Assembly: GCA_028817435.1 (NCBI GenBank)
Contig: JAPPPQ010000017.1
Span: forward strand, 248,001-312,000
Direction: 5' to 3'
DNA from: Deltaproteobacteria bacterium
Lineage (GTDB): Bacteria; Myxococcota_A; UBA9160; UBA6930
Length of the DNA stretch: 64,000 bases
Positions 7,511 to 18,914 of this stretch are shown here, piece after piece (within the stretch, counting starts at the first letter, position 1; each line of letters opens with the position of its first letter). A program made the translations under genes and the position numbers. The notes under the pieces were generated by a model. It saw only the letters and a list, made by a program, of their open reading frames with translations. It searched no databases and was not told the DNA's origin.

Positions 7511-9661
7511 TCAGTAGAGCGCCTGATAGACCTGCACACTGCGCAGCACGCGGCGGACATAGCCGCGGGTCTGGGCGTAGGGAATGGCCTCGACCCACTC
7601 GTCATCGGCCAGCGCGCCGTTTTCGCGCAGCCAGCGCGCCACCGCGCCCGGCCCGGCGTTGTAGCTGGCCACGGCGGCGGCGGTGCGCCCATCGAAGCGC
7701 GCCAGCAGGCTCTCCAGATAGTGCGCGGCCAGCTCCAGATTGCGCGCGGGCTCGAAGAGCTCGTCGGCGTGGAATTTTCTCTGCCCCAGCTCGCGCGCCA
7801 ATTGCCGCCCGGTCGCCGGCATAATCTGCGCCAGCCCGCGCGCGCCGCTGATGGAGACGACGCTCGGGCGGTAACCGCTTTCCTCGCGCACCACGGCCCA
7901 CAGCAGCTGCGGGGGCACGCGGCGCGGCGCTGTGGCCGCGGCGACCTCTTCGGCGTAGGCCGTGGGCCAGGCGCTGCGCCAGAGCGAGAGTGGCGCGCGC
8001 ATCGGGTCCGGCCCCCGCGCCAAATCCAGCAGATAGCTGCCGAGAATCAGCTCCTGCGCCGCGTGATAGCGCTCTGCCTCTTGATAGAGCTGCGCCAGCA
8101 GCAGCCGGTCCGCCCGCCGCCGGGCCTGCCGCCGCAGGGCATCTACCTCCCAGGCGGCCTCTTCGTGCAGCCCGGCATCGAGCAGCACGCGGATGAGCCG
8201 CCGCGGCTGCGAAGGCAGCGCGCTGCGCCCGCCCGCCGCGCTTTGCGCCTCGCCTGCCGTGCGCGCCTTCGCTTCTCTCGCCGCGGTGCCGGAGGCCGCG
8301 GCGTCGGCAGCGCCCGCCCCTTTCGGCTTCGCTGCCGCGCGCGATTTCGCCGCCCCCGCTTGCGCCTCTACGCCCGGCCGCGCCGCCGCCTCCGATTGCG
8401 CCCCGCCCGCCTTGCCCGCCGCGCCGCGCAAGCGCTGCTGCGCGCGCCAGCCGTAGTAGGTGAAGGGGTAGCGCCGCGCAATTTCGCCCAGTGCGGCGTG
8501 GCCCGCCTGCGGGTCTCCGCCTGCGGAGAGGCTGCGCGCGCGCCAGTAGCGGCCGCGCAGGGCTTCCAGGGGGTCGCGCTGCTCTTTCAGCATCGCCTCG
8601 AAGGCGGCGCGCGCCGCGCGAAACTGCCCGGCGCGCCAGGCGGCCCAGCCCAGCCGCCAGTGCGCATCGGCGCGCTGCTCGGCCCGCGGCGCAGAAGTGG
8701 CTACGCGGCGCAGCCAGCGGGTGAAGCGCGGCCCGTCCTCCCGCACCAGGGTCGAGGCCAGCAGCAGCGCGCGAGCGCCGCGCTCGCCACCGCCCGCGCC
8801 CAGCGACTCGAAAATTGCGATGGATTCTGCGCCGCGCCCCGACCGGGCCAGCGCCCGCGCCCGCCACAAACGCGCGCTGCCGCTGCGGCCATTGTCGAGC
8901 TCGCCGAACGCGCGCACCGCCTGCTTGTAGGCGCGCATACGAAACAGCGTGCGCGCCCGGCGGCGCAGCGATTCGCGCCGGGCCGCAGCGCCGGCGGCGG
9001 ATTGCGCCGCATCCGCGCAGGCGCGCAGCGCCTCGGCATTCAGGCGCGCCGCAAAGAGCGCCTCGCAGCGCTCGAACAGCGCAGCCGGCGCGGCCCGCAG
9101 CGGCCCCGTAACAGCTTCCAGCCCGGCCAGCGCCTGCTCTGCCTGCGTGCCCTGCGGCGTTTGCGGATAGCTGCGCCAAATCTGCAGCCACGCGCGCCCC
9201 GCCCGCGCGGGCTCGCCGCTGCGCTGCCAAGAGCGCGCCTGCGCCGCCAGCAATTCGGCGCGGGCCGCCGCCTTGCGGGTGGCGCCAAGGGCCGCGCTCC
9301 ACGCCCGGCGCGCGCCCTCCTCATCGCCCAGCGCGGCGCGGGCCTCGGCCTCGAGCCGGGCCAGCTCGCCGGCCAGCGCCCGGCCCCGGTAGCGCGCGCG
9401 CAGCGCCCCGGCGCGCTGGGCCGCGTGCTTCGCCCGCCCCGCCGCAAGCCACGCCCGGGCCTCCAGCCGCGCCGCGTGATGCGCCACCAGTTCGTAGCGC
9501 GCGGCCTCGGCAAACAGCGCCGCCGCCCGCGCGGGCTTTCCGGCAAGCTCTGCCGCGCGCCCCGCGCGCAGCGCCGCCGCCGCGCGCGCATCGGACGCCC
9601 CGGCCTGCTGCGCAGCCCCGAGCGCCAGCAGAAGCACAACCACCCGGGCGCAAAGCCCCAT
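7511..9661 (-). CDS. slt: Soluble lytic murein transglycosylase (Slt70-like)
   Basis: Periplasmic enzyme that cuts peptidoglycan glycan strands to 1,6-anhydro-muropeptides. About 716 residues from ATG 9661, where a GGGGGG ribosome site and a signal peptide (GLCARVVVLLLALG) begin; a longer open frame upstream is not used. A long Ala/Arg-rich helical superhelix (about 25-560) precedes the catalytic domain, which shows VREESGYRP with the catalytic Glu near 593, SGARGLAQIMP and AAAVASYNAGPGAV. E. coli Slt70 is about 645 residues, so this copy has an enlarged, Ala-rich linker near residues 400-470. Divergent from the glycoside hydrolase gene. Confidence 0.92.
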   Translation of the reverse strand: MGLCARVVVLLLALGAAQQAGASDARAAAALRAGRAAELAGKPARAAALFAEAARYELVAHHAARLEARAWLAAGRAKHAAQRAGALRARYRGRALAGELARLEAEARAALGDEEGARRAWSAALGATRKAAARAELLAAQARSWQRSGEPARAGRAWLQIWRSYPQTPQGTQAEQALAGLEAVTGPLRAAPAALFERCEALFAARLNAEALRACADAAQSAAGAAARRESLRRRARTLFRMRAYKQAVRAFGELDNGRSGSARLWRARALARSGRGAESIAIFESLGAGGGERGARALLLASTLVREDGPRFTRWLRRVATSAPRAEQRADAHWRLGWAAWRAGQFRAARAAFEAMLKEQRDPLEALRGRYWRARSLSAGGDPQAGHAALGEIARRYPFTYYGWRAQQRLRGAAGKAGGAQSEAAARPGVEAQAGAAKSRAAAKPKGAGAADAAASGTAAREAKARTAGEAQSAAGGRSALPSQPRRLIRVLLDAGLHEEAAWEVDALRRQARRRADRLLLAQLYQEAERYHAAQELILGSYLLDLARGPDPMRAPLSLWRSAWPTAYAEEVAAATAPRRVPPQLLWAVVREESGYRPSVVSISGARGLAQIMPATGRQLARELGQRKFHADELFEPARNLELAAHYLESLLARFDGRTAAAVASYNAGPGAVARWLRENGALADDEWVEAIPYAQTRGYVRRVLRSVQVYQALY

Positions 9662-9759
9662 ATCCCCCCCGCCGGCCAGTGTGCAAAACCCCGCCCCACC
9701 CTTCAACACCCACCCGCCGCGCGCCAAAGGTGATACCTTTCGCGCCGGAAGGGGAAAAC

Positions 9760-11083
9760 TTGCCGGTTGGGGGATGTTGTTTGCGGGCGCTGGCGGCGGG
9801 CGTTGTTTGTGCGGCGCTGGGCCTTTTCTCCTGTGCGGGAGATGAGCCGCCGCGCGGGGAATGGCCGCAGGGGACGAGCGGCTCGCTGCAGTGGGAGGAC
9901 GCTGCGGCGGACTCGGCAGGCGCGGCGGATTCCCGGCGGGCGCAGCGCCCGCGCACGCAGCTGCAGCGCGATGCAACGGGGCGGCGCGGGCTCTGGGTGT
10001 TGTGCGAAGGCTCGCAGCGCGTGCTCGAAAACCCCGAGCGCATTCCGGCGCTGCTGGCCGATGCCGAAGCGCTGGGCGCCGGCGATCTCTTCGTGCAGGT
10101 GTATCGGGGCGGGCGCGCCTGGTTTCCCTCGGCGCTGGCCGATGCCGCCCCCGCCGCCTTGGTGCGCCCGCCCGGCGGCGAAGACGCCCTCGCCCGCCTG
10201 ATTGCCGGCGCACACGCGCGCGGAATGCGCGTGCACGCCTGGGTCAATGTGCTGTCGCTGTCGCGCAACACCCAGGCGCCGTTGCTGCGCGATCTGGGGC
10301 GGGATGCAGTGCTGGTGGACAACCGCGGCCGCTCTATTCTCGATTATCCAAAGCAGGAAGTGCCGCAGCCGGAGCGCCGCTGGTTCCGCATGGGCACGCC
10401 GGCGGTGTGGCTCGATCCCGCCGCGCCGGGAGTCGCCCGGCGGCTCACCGAAACTTTCGCCGAACTGCTGCGCGTGTATCCGGAATTCGACGGCCTGCAT
10501 CTGGATTACATCCGCTACGCCGATGCGCTGGGCGCCGCACCGCCGGGGCAACTGCAACTGGGCTTCGGCTTCGGCGCGCACGCCCGCAAGCGTTTTCAGG
10601 CGGAGACCGGATTGCCCGCGCCCTTCGGCAATGCGCAGCACAATGCCGAGGCATTCGCGCAGTGGCGGCGCGACCAGGTAACGGCGCTGGTCGCCCGCGC
10701 CGCCGCGCGCGCCAGGGCGGTGCGCCCCGGCGTGCAAATCTCCGCCGCGGTAATTGGCGACCGCCAGCGCGCCTATCGGGTGGATTTTCAGGACTGGCTC
10801 AGTTGGCTGGACTCCGGCCACCTGGATTTCGCCGTGCCGCTGCTTTACACCCGGGACGACGCGCGTTTTCACAAAGGGCTGGCGGCGCTGGCGGCGCTGG
10901 CCGACGGACGGCGCGAAATTTGGGTGGGGCTCGGCTCATGGCTCTTTGCCGAACGCCCCGCCGCTGCCGTGGCGCAAATGCAGGATGCAACCGCGCTGCC
11001 GCGGCTCGGCACTTCGCTGTTCTCCTGGGATTCGCTGCGCGAACAGCCCGCGCTGCTCCGCGCCCTGGCGACGCAGGCAGCCC

Positions 11084-11106
<23 letters not shown>
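9760..11106 (+). CDS. Family 10-like glycosyl hydrolase lipoprotein (GHL10/YddW type)
   Basis: About 448 residues. A TTG start at 9760 is chosen because GGAAGGGG precedes it and it places a signal peptide with lipobox LFSC directly at the N terminus; a longer frame from 9679 would lack these. The mature protein matches the DUF187/GHL10 hydrolase-like family: MRVHAWVNVLS, a WLDP strand, and HLDYIRYAD near residue 247, followed by DFAVPLLYTRDD and a final WEVGLGS-type strand. Members are thought to act on envelope glycans, possibly peptidoglycan, which suits its place opposite slt. The 3' end overlaps queA by 23 bases. Confidence 0.83.
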
Positions 11107-13341
<2,235 letters not shown>

Positions 13342-13373
13342 CGAAAGCTCGGCGGAAAGTGCCGGCTTCCCGC

Positions 13374-14354
13374 TCAGGAATCCGCAGCCTGCAACGCGGC
13401 GGCAATGCCGGCGAGCTCGGGCAGATCTTTGCCGCAGCCGGAGAGTTCAATGCGCATTTTCTCCGCCAGAAAAGGCCAAATGCGCGCGCGCACCAATTCG
13501 CGCACGGGGTTGAGGCAGAGCGCAGCCCCCGCGGCGCTGGGGATGGTGCCGAGTATCACCATCTCGGGCGCAAGCGCATAGGCCAGCACGGCGATGCCCC
13601 GCGCCAGGTAATCGTTGTAACGCGCCATTTCAGAAAGAGCGAAATCATCGCCCTGCTTCGCCGCTGCGACGATGTGCTCCGGCCGCACCTTCGGCGGCGC
13701 GCCAGGCGCGCTGGCCAATTGCGCGGCGAGACTCTCCGGCGGCGTGCGTTGCGCAAGCCTGCGCGTCCAGGCCGCCCCGCCCACATAGGCTTCCAGGCAA
13801 CCGCGCTGCCCGCAGGCGCAGGCTTCGCCCTGCCATTCCACGGGGGCGTGTCCAATCTCGCCGGCGCTTTCCAGCACGCCCCGGTGCAGCTTGCCGCCCA
13901 GCACCAGCCCGCCGCCCACGCCGGTGGACATGGTCAGATAGACCAGATCGCCGCAGCCGCGCCCTGCGCCGAAGCGCCACTCGGCCAGCGCCGCGGCGTT
14001 GGCGTCGTTTTCCAGCGCCACGGGCTTTTGCAGCGATTCCGAAAGCCACGCCTGCACCGGCGCACCGCGCCAGTCTCCCGGCAGGTTCGGCGGATCCAGC
14101 AGCACCCCCGCCCCCCGATCCAGCGGCCCCGGCAGCGAAACCCCCACCGCTGAGACCTCCCGCCAGGCCACCCCCGCCTCTTCCGCCAGCGCCCGCGCCC
14201 GCTGCGCCACCTCTGCCAGCGCGCGCTGCGCCGCGTTTTCCGCGCCCGCCTCTGCCCCAGGCGTGGGCCAGCGATCCCGGGCGCGAATGGCGCCGGATTC
14301 CTCCCCCAGCGCCAGCGCAATCTTCGTGCCCCCCACATCAATGCCGAGCAGCAA
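13374..14354 (-). CDS. ROK-family sugar kinase
   Basis: 326 residues from a TTG start preceded by GGGGAGGG. Contains the ATP-binding DVGGTK (6-11), the ALENDANAAALAEW segment with the catalytic Asp, the STGVGGGLVL glycine motif, and the zinc site made by H of EIGHAP plus CACGQRGCLE. These define ROK kinases such as glucokinase, fructokinase and N-acetylglucosamine kinase; no DNA-binding domain is present, so it is not a ROK repressor. Substrate is not decided by sequence. Convergent with tgt, with only 32 bases between and no clear terminator. Confidence 0.88.
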   Translation of the reverse strand: MLLGIDVGGTKIALALGEESGAIRARDRWPTPGAEAGAENAAQRALAEVAQRARALAEEAGVAWREVSAVGVSLPGPLDRGAGVLLDPPNLPGDWRGAPVQAWLSESLQKPVALENDANAAALAEWRFGAGRGCGDLVYLTMSTGVGGGLVLGGKLHRGVLESAGEIGHAPVEWQGEACACGQRGCLEAYVGGAAWTRRLAQRTPPESLAAQLASAPGAPPKVRPEHIVAAAKQGDDFALSEMARYNDYLARGIAVLAYALAPEMVILGTIPSAAGAALCLNPVRELVRARIWPFLAEKMRIELSGCGKDLPELAGIAAALQAADS

Positions 14355-14412
14355 GCTTGCCCTCCCCCCGCCAGCCTACGCCGCGCCCGCCCGCCGCTCA
14401 ACCGCCCGCTTC

Positions 14413-14441
14413 TTGACGGGCCGGGCGCGGCGGCGTATGCT
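14413..14441 (+). promoter_or_regulatory. Promoter of the initiator tRNA gene
   Basis: TTGACG (14413-14418), a 17-base spacer and TATGCT (14436-14441), placing the start at about 14448, seven bases before the mature tRNA 5' end. The spacer is almost all G and C. Confidence 0.6.
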
Positions 14442-14454
14442 CCGGCGGTCTCGT

Positions 14455-14531
14455 TGCGGGGTGGAGCAGTCTGGTAGCTCGGCGGGCTCATAACCCGCAG
14501 GTCGCAGGTTCGAATCCTGCCCCCGCTACCA
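14455..14531 (+). tRNA. Initiator tRNA-Met (CAT), CCA encoded
   Basis: 77-base cloverleaf. Anticodon CAT at 14489-14491 in loop CTCATAA; anticodon stem GCGGG/CCCGC has the three G-C pairs next to the loop that mark initiator tRNA. The T arm is GCAGG-TTCGAAT-CCTGC; the acceptor is TGCGGGG against CCCCGCT, leaving position 1-72 unpaired (T-T), the required initiator-type mismatch though most bacteria have C-A. Discriminator A and CCA are encoded. Flanked by its own promoter and terminator. Confidence 0.96.
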
Positions 14532-14535
14532 ATCC

Positions 14536-14575
14536 AGCGCCCGGAAGCTCCCATGCTTCCGGGCGCTCTCTTTTT
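14536..14575 (+). terminator. Rho-independent terminator after the initiator tRNA
   Basis: Perfect 13-bp stem (14536-14548 with 14555-14567) enclosing a 6-base loop, followed by TCTCTTTTT. It starts four bases after the tRNA CCA and ends the single-gene transcript, so the RM gene that follows needs its own promoter. Confidence 0.92.
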
Positions 14576-14625
14576 GCCCCCGCAAGGGCCGGATGGGATA
14601 TTCTCCCGGAGGGGGGAAGCAGCGC

Positions 14626-17589
14626 GTGGCCCAGCCTCATTTGCACGAGCACGATTTCAACGCCGCGCTGGGCGAGGTGATCCGCCAGCTTCGCGCCACA
14701 TGGCGCGCGGATGCCGAGGCGGTGGTCGCCGAGCGCCAGGGCGGCATTCTCGAAGCGCGCACCAAGCGCAGTTTGCGCGCCGATGTGCTGTTGCAGCCCG
14801 AAGACTTGCAGCCCGTGGTCATGGAAGTGAAGTTCGCGCCAGGGGCAGCCGTCGAGCAGTCTGCCATGGAGCGCATTGAGGCGCAGTGTGTCCGCAACGG
14901 GCGGACAATCCGCACTACTTTTGCCGTCCTTGCGCCCGCGGGCGCGAAGAACTGGCGCAATCGGGGCGAGGCGGCTGCAAAACTGGCCGCAGGCGCGCAG
15001 CTTCAATACTGCGCCTTCATCCGCCGCCCCATAGACTCGCCCGGCCCTCCCGAGCGCTGGCCGGAGACGGGCTTCATCCCCTGCACCGCGGCCACCCTGG
15101 CCGAGGCGGCGGCGGCCATCGCCACGCCGGGGCACGAGATCAAGTGGCTGGCCAACCACATTGCCGTGGACATTCGGGGCCGGGCCTCGTTGCTGCTGGG
15201 TTCGACCCGCCCCGCCATAGCGCAGGAAATCACCGCCACAACCGGACAGGAGTCTCCTCTTTACGGCATGGAAATCGCCTGCTGCATCTGGTTGAACGCG
15301 CTGCTGCTGCAGAACAAGATCGCCCTTGCCAGGCAGGACGACGCGATTTGCCCGGTGGATCAGACGCGGGGATTCGGCGGCGCGCTGTATATGAATGATG
15401 TGCGGCAAGCGTGGCGGCGCATTCTCGATATCAACTACGCTTCAATTTACGAGCCCGCCATCGAAACGCTGCACGCCGGCCTCAATCCTCCCTATGCGAA
15501 CGAAGTTCTCGGCTCGTTTGCGGAGCGGGCCAAGGAAATTGAAGAGGCGCGGCTCGGCCCGCTGAACGACATCGGCGGCGAGCTGTTTCCCAAGCTCACG
15601 CAGGACCGCAAAGAGGCGGCGCAATTTTACACCCGCCCCGAAGCGGCTGTGCTGCTGGCGCACCTGACCATTCCCGACGATGCCGCGCCGCCCGGCACGG
15701 CGCAGAGCTGGGCCGATGCCGAGGGACTCAAAGACACGCGCCTGGGCGATTTCGCCTGCGGCACCGGCACCCTGCTGCGGGCGGGTTATCAGCGCATCCG
15801 CGCGCTGCACGAGCGGGCGGGTGGAGAAGCCTCCGGGATTCACCAGAGCTTCATGGAGAGCTGCATTTGCGGGACGGATATCAGCCCCATTTCCTATCAC
15901 CTCACGGCGTCGGGGCTTTCGGCCATGGACGCCATGCGGGATTACGAGCACAACAACATCGGCATGTGCAGCGTGAAGCACGGCTACACCGGCGCGCTGG
16001 AATTTCACCTGCGCGACGAGATCGCCGAACTCATGCAGCGCAACATTCGCGCCGCAGCGGGAAAGCCGAAAATGAAGCGGCAGGGAGAGCAGATCACCGC
16101 CCGCCGCGGCAGTTTTGACTTCGTGCTGATGAATCCGCCTTACTCCCGGACCCGGGGCGGCCAGAGCACCTTCGATGTGGCGGGACTGAGCGAAGCGGAG
16201 CGCAAGCTGTGCCAGCAACGCGTGCGGCGGCAATTCAAGGACACGCCGGCCAATTTTCAGGCGGGGCTGGCAAGCGCCTTCACGGTGCTGGCGGACCGCA
16301 AGCTGCGCGGTGGCGGACGGCTCGGCATTGTGTTGCCGCTCACCATGGCCGCCGCTGCGAGCTGGGAGAAGGTGCGGGCCATGTTTGCGCGGGATTACTG
16401 CCGGGTGACCGTCGTCACCTACACCGCGGATGCGGGCAAGCAGCAGGCGATTTCCGAGGACACCGGCATGGGCGAATTGATGATTTGCGCCACACGCCTT
16501 TGCAGGCGCAGCGCAGATCGCAAGGCCGCGGAGACGCCGGGCATGGGGCTGGCGGTGAACCTCTCCCAGCCGCCCCGGCATCAGGCGGAGGCCGCTGTGT
16601 TTGCCTTGGCAATCCGCGAAGCCGAGCGCAGCGCCGGGCGCGGACGGGCGGAAGGCGTGCTGAAGGTTGGCGGCGAAAAGATTGGCGAATGGTGCAGCAT
16701 TGCGCTTCCCGAGAATGGCTCGCCTTGGACCGCTGTCGGCAGCCGATCCAACGAATTGGCTCGAATCGCCGAGGCACTGCGCGAAGGGCGCGTGCAGTTT
16801 TTCTCTGAAAGCAACCCCTGGAAGCTCCCCCTGTCCATGAAGCCCCTGGAGCAGGTGTTTGAGGTCGGTCCAACCCATCACTTGATCGGACATATGGAAG
16901 GGCGAGAAGCCATTGGCGCATTCGAAATGCAACCGTTCCAGGCGGGGGAAGCCAAAAGCCACCTCGCGCTCTGGAAAGCGGATGCTGGTTCGCAGACTCA
17001 ATTGATCGTTCAGGCCACGCATTATGGAATTGGCAGGGGCAGCAAGAAGCAAAGGGATCGAATGAAGAAGCTCGCAGGACGCCTCTTCTATCAGCGAAAT
17101 ATGCGCTGGACTTCTCAGGCGTTGCTCGCCTCTACCACAAAAGAGAACTACATGGGCGGAAGTGCGTGGACTGTGCTCATGCACAAGAGTGCCGGCGTCC
17201 GCAATGCCTTTGCGCTGTGGAGCAACAGCACCTTTGGAATGATTGTGCTCTGGGCGCTGGGGCAGCGCCAGCAAGCGGGCAGGGCTATGGTGAAGATCCG
17301 GGCGCTTCACCAGCTCCTCACCCCCGATTTCGCGGCAAAGACTCAAGCGGGCGAGCGGGCTCGGAGGGTGGCGCGGAAGCACTTCCCCCGCCTGGCCCGC
17401 CTTCAGTTGCAGCCCGCCGGCCTCGGCTTTGCCGATCCCGCCCGCAGGGAAATTGATGCCGCGGTTTGCGAAATGCTGGGAGTTCCCCGCAAATACCACG
17501 CCGATTTGCAGCACATGGCGCTGCTGCTCGCGCAGGAACCCAGCGTGAATGGCGGAAACCGCAAGATTCTGGCTGCGCTGCGCGAGTGA
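14626..17589 (+). CDS. Type IIG-like restriction-modification enzyme (nuclease-N6-adenine methylase), copy 1
   Basis: Single-chain protein of about 987 residues. GTG 14626 is chosen for the GGAGGGGGG site before it and because the paralogue aligns from here. Residues 40-70 carry a PD-(D/E)XK-like set, D53 and E67-V-K69, in ILEARTKR...RADVLL...VVMEVKF. An N6-adenine methyltransferase core follows with motif I DFACGTGTLL (from D375) and motif IV NPPY (from N503); the C-terminal third probably recognises the DNA target. This order is that of type IIG enzymes, which cut and methylate with one chain. No separate specificity or nuclease gene is adjacent. A close paralogue on the other strand is at 42532-45510. 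Confidence 0.85.
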   Translation: MAQPHLHEHDFNAALGEVIRQLRATWRADAEAVVAERQGGILEARTKRSLRADVLLQPEDLQPVVMEVKFAPGAAVEQSAMERIEAQCVRNGRTIRTTFAVLAPAGAKNWRNRGEAAAKLAAGAQLQYCAFIRRPIDSPGPPERWPETGFIPCTAATLAEAAAAIATPGHEIKWLANHIAVDIRGRASLLLGSTRPAIAQEITATTGQESPLYGMEIACCIWLNALLLQNKIALARQDDAICPVDQTRGFGGALYMNDVRQAWRRILDINYASIYEPAIETLHAGLNPPYANEVLGSFAERAKEIEEARLGPLNDIGGELFPKLTQDRKEAAQFYTRPEAAVLLAHLTIPDDAAPPGTAQSWADAEGLKDTRLGDFACGTGTLLRAGYQRIRALHERAGGEASGIHQSFMESCICGTDISPISYHLTASGLSAMDAMRDYEHNNIGMCSVKHGYTGALEFHLRDEIAELMQRNIRAAAGKPKMKRQGEQITARRGSFDFVLMNPPYSRTRGGQSTFDVAGLSEAERKLCQQRVRRQFKDTPANFQAGLASAFTVLADRKLRGGGRLGIVLPLTMAAAASWEKVRAMFARDYCRVTVVTYTADAGKQQAISEDTGMGELMICATRLCRRSADRKAAETPGMGLAVNLSQPPRHQAEAAVFALAIREAERSAGRGRAEGVLKVGGEKIGEWCSIALPENGSPWTAVGSRSNELARIAEALREGRVQFFSESNPWKLPLSMKPLEQVFEVGPTHHLIGHMEGREAIGAFEMQPFQAGEAKSHLALWKADAGSQTQLIVQATHYGIGRGSKKQRDRMKKLAGRLFYQRNMRWTSQALLASTTKENYMGGSAWTVLMHKSAGVRNAFALWSNSTFGMIVLWALGQRQQAGRAMVKIRALHQLLTPDFAAKTQAGERARRVARKHFPRLARLQLQPAGLGFADPARREIDAAVCEMLGVPRKYHADLQHMALLLAQEPSVNGGNRKILAALRE

Positions 17590-17620
17590 AGAAGCCCCAA
17601 GCTGTGGTAAGGTGAAAATC

Positions 17621-18817
17621 ATGGATGCGATCCTCATCTTTGTCATCGGCCTCTTCGCAGGCGCTGTTCTCGGCGGCTTGTTCGCCGCCGGCCGCAGCCG
17701 GGAGAAGCTGGCGGCCGCCCAGGCGCGGGCCGAGGAGCGGGATGCCGCAAACACCCGGGAGAAGGAGACTCTCAATGCGTCCCTGGCCAAGATGGAGGCC
17801 ATCTTCAAGGGACTCGCCGCGGAGAGTCTGGAGCATTCCAACATGAGCTTTCTCGGCCTGGCAACCGAGCGCATGAAGCCGCTGGAAGAGAAGCTCGGCG
17901 CGCTGCAGAAAGAGACGCAGGCCATGGAGGCGAAGCGCAGCGAGGCCTACGGCTCGCTGCGCAGCGAGCTCGAGTCACTTCAGTCTGCAACCCTCTCTTT
18001 GCAGCAGCAATCCACCGCGCTGACTACGGCGCTGCGGGGCAGCTCTCAGACTCGAGGCCAGCTCGGCGAGCTGGCTCTGCACAACATCGTCCGCTTCGCA
18101 GGCATGACCAAGCACTGCGATTTCTTCGAGCAGAAGGAGATACACGGGGGCGGAAGGCCGGACATGGTCGTCAAGCTTCCCGGTGGCGGCCTCATTCCCA
18201 TAGATTCCAAGTTTCCCGGGTCTGCATTCATGGATGCGATGCAGGAGAATGATCCCAAGCTCCGGGACGCAAAGCTCCTGCAGCACGCCAGCGATCTGAA
18301 TAAGCATGTGAAGGAGCTGAAGCGGCGCGACTACGCTGCCGATCTGGACGGCGAAGTGGATTTCACCGTGCTGTTTCTCCCCGGCGACCATTTGCTCGCC
18401 GCCGCCTATGAGCAAAACCCCGAACTTCAGGAAAAGGCCCTCGCAGACCGCATTCTGATCGCGACGCCCGTGACTCTCGTGGCGCTGCTGCGCACGGTGG
18501 GCCTTTACTGGAAGCAGCACGACCTCGCCGAGAACGCTCGGGAGATTCAGAAACAGGCCGAGACTCTGCACAAGCGCGTGCTGGATTTCTTCGCGCACCT
18601 CGCTGGAATCGGCAAGCACCTGGGGCAGGCGCTGGATTCCTACAACCGGGCAGTGGGCAGCTATGAGCGCCGCGTGCTGCCCGCGGGGCGGCAACTCGAG
18701 CAGATGAACGCAACCCGGGGCGAGTTTCCCGAGCTTCCGCAGGTGGAAAAGCCGCTGCGCGCCCTTCCCGCCGGCCTTCCCTTTGCAGAGGCCGAAGGCG
18801 GCGAAGGGGAAAACTGA
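17621..18817 (+). CDS. rmuC: DNA recombination protein RmuC
   Basis: 398 residues. An N-terminal membrane segment (AILIFVIGLFAGAVLGGL, about 3-20) is followed by a long coiled-coil (about 25-145) and the RmuC core: GSSQTRGQLGE, GGRPDMVVKLPGG, PIDSKFP and the block FLPGDHLLAAAYEQNPEL, which fits the endonuclease-like RmuC fold. RmuC limits DNA inversions and rearrangements in E. coli. ATG 17621 follows TAAGGTG and lies 31 bases after the RM gene stop, so the two may share a transcript. Confidence 0.93.
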   Translation: MDAILIFVIGLFAGAVLGGLFAAGRSREKLAAAQARAEERDAANTREKETLNASLAKMEAIFKGLAAESLEHSNMSFLGLATERMKPLEEKLGALQKETQAMEAKRSEAYGSLRSELESLQSATLSLQQQSTALTTALRGSSQTRGQLGELALHNIVRFAGMTKHCDFFEQKEIHGGGRPDMVVKLPGGGLIPIDSKFPGSAFMDAMQENDPKLRDAKLLQHASDLNKHVKELKRRDYAADLDGEVDFTVLFLPGDHLLAAAYEQNPELQEKALADRILIATPVTLVALLRTVGLYWKQHDLAENAREIQKQAETLHKRVLDFFAHLAGIGKHLGQALDSYNRAVGSYERRVLPAGRQLEQMNATRGEFPELPQVEKPLRALPAGLPFAEAEGGEGEN

Positions 18818-18914
18818 GCGCCCCCCCGCCGGGCGGCCTTGCGCCGGGCGAAAGGGCTGTGATAGCTTCGCGCCACCGGCGCCGATACAACCGGCTCGCC
18901 GGGAGGAGGATGCA

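Noticed and set aside
9662-10213. Longer N terminus for slt, back to 10213
   Set aside because: It would overlap the divergent hydrolase gene by over 450 bases; the signal peptide and ribosome site place the start at 9661.
14585-14626. Shared ATGG..TATTCTC stretch before RM copy 1 and at the end of copy 2 (about 42550) as element ends
   Set aside because: The match is short, lies at opposite ends of the two genes and is not repeated at the other ends, so chance is the simpler explanation.
14455-17620. RM copy 1 as an element integrated at the tRNA
   Set aside because: No repeat of the tRNA 3' end was seen after the RM gene and no integrase is near; the tRNA keeps its own terminator.
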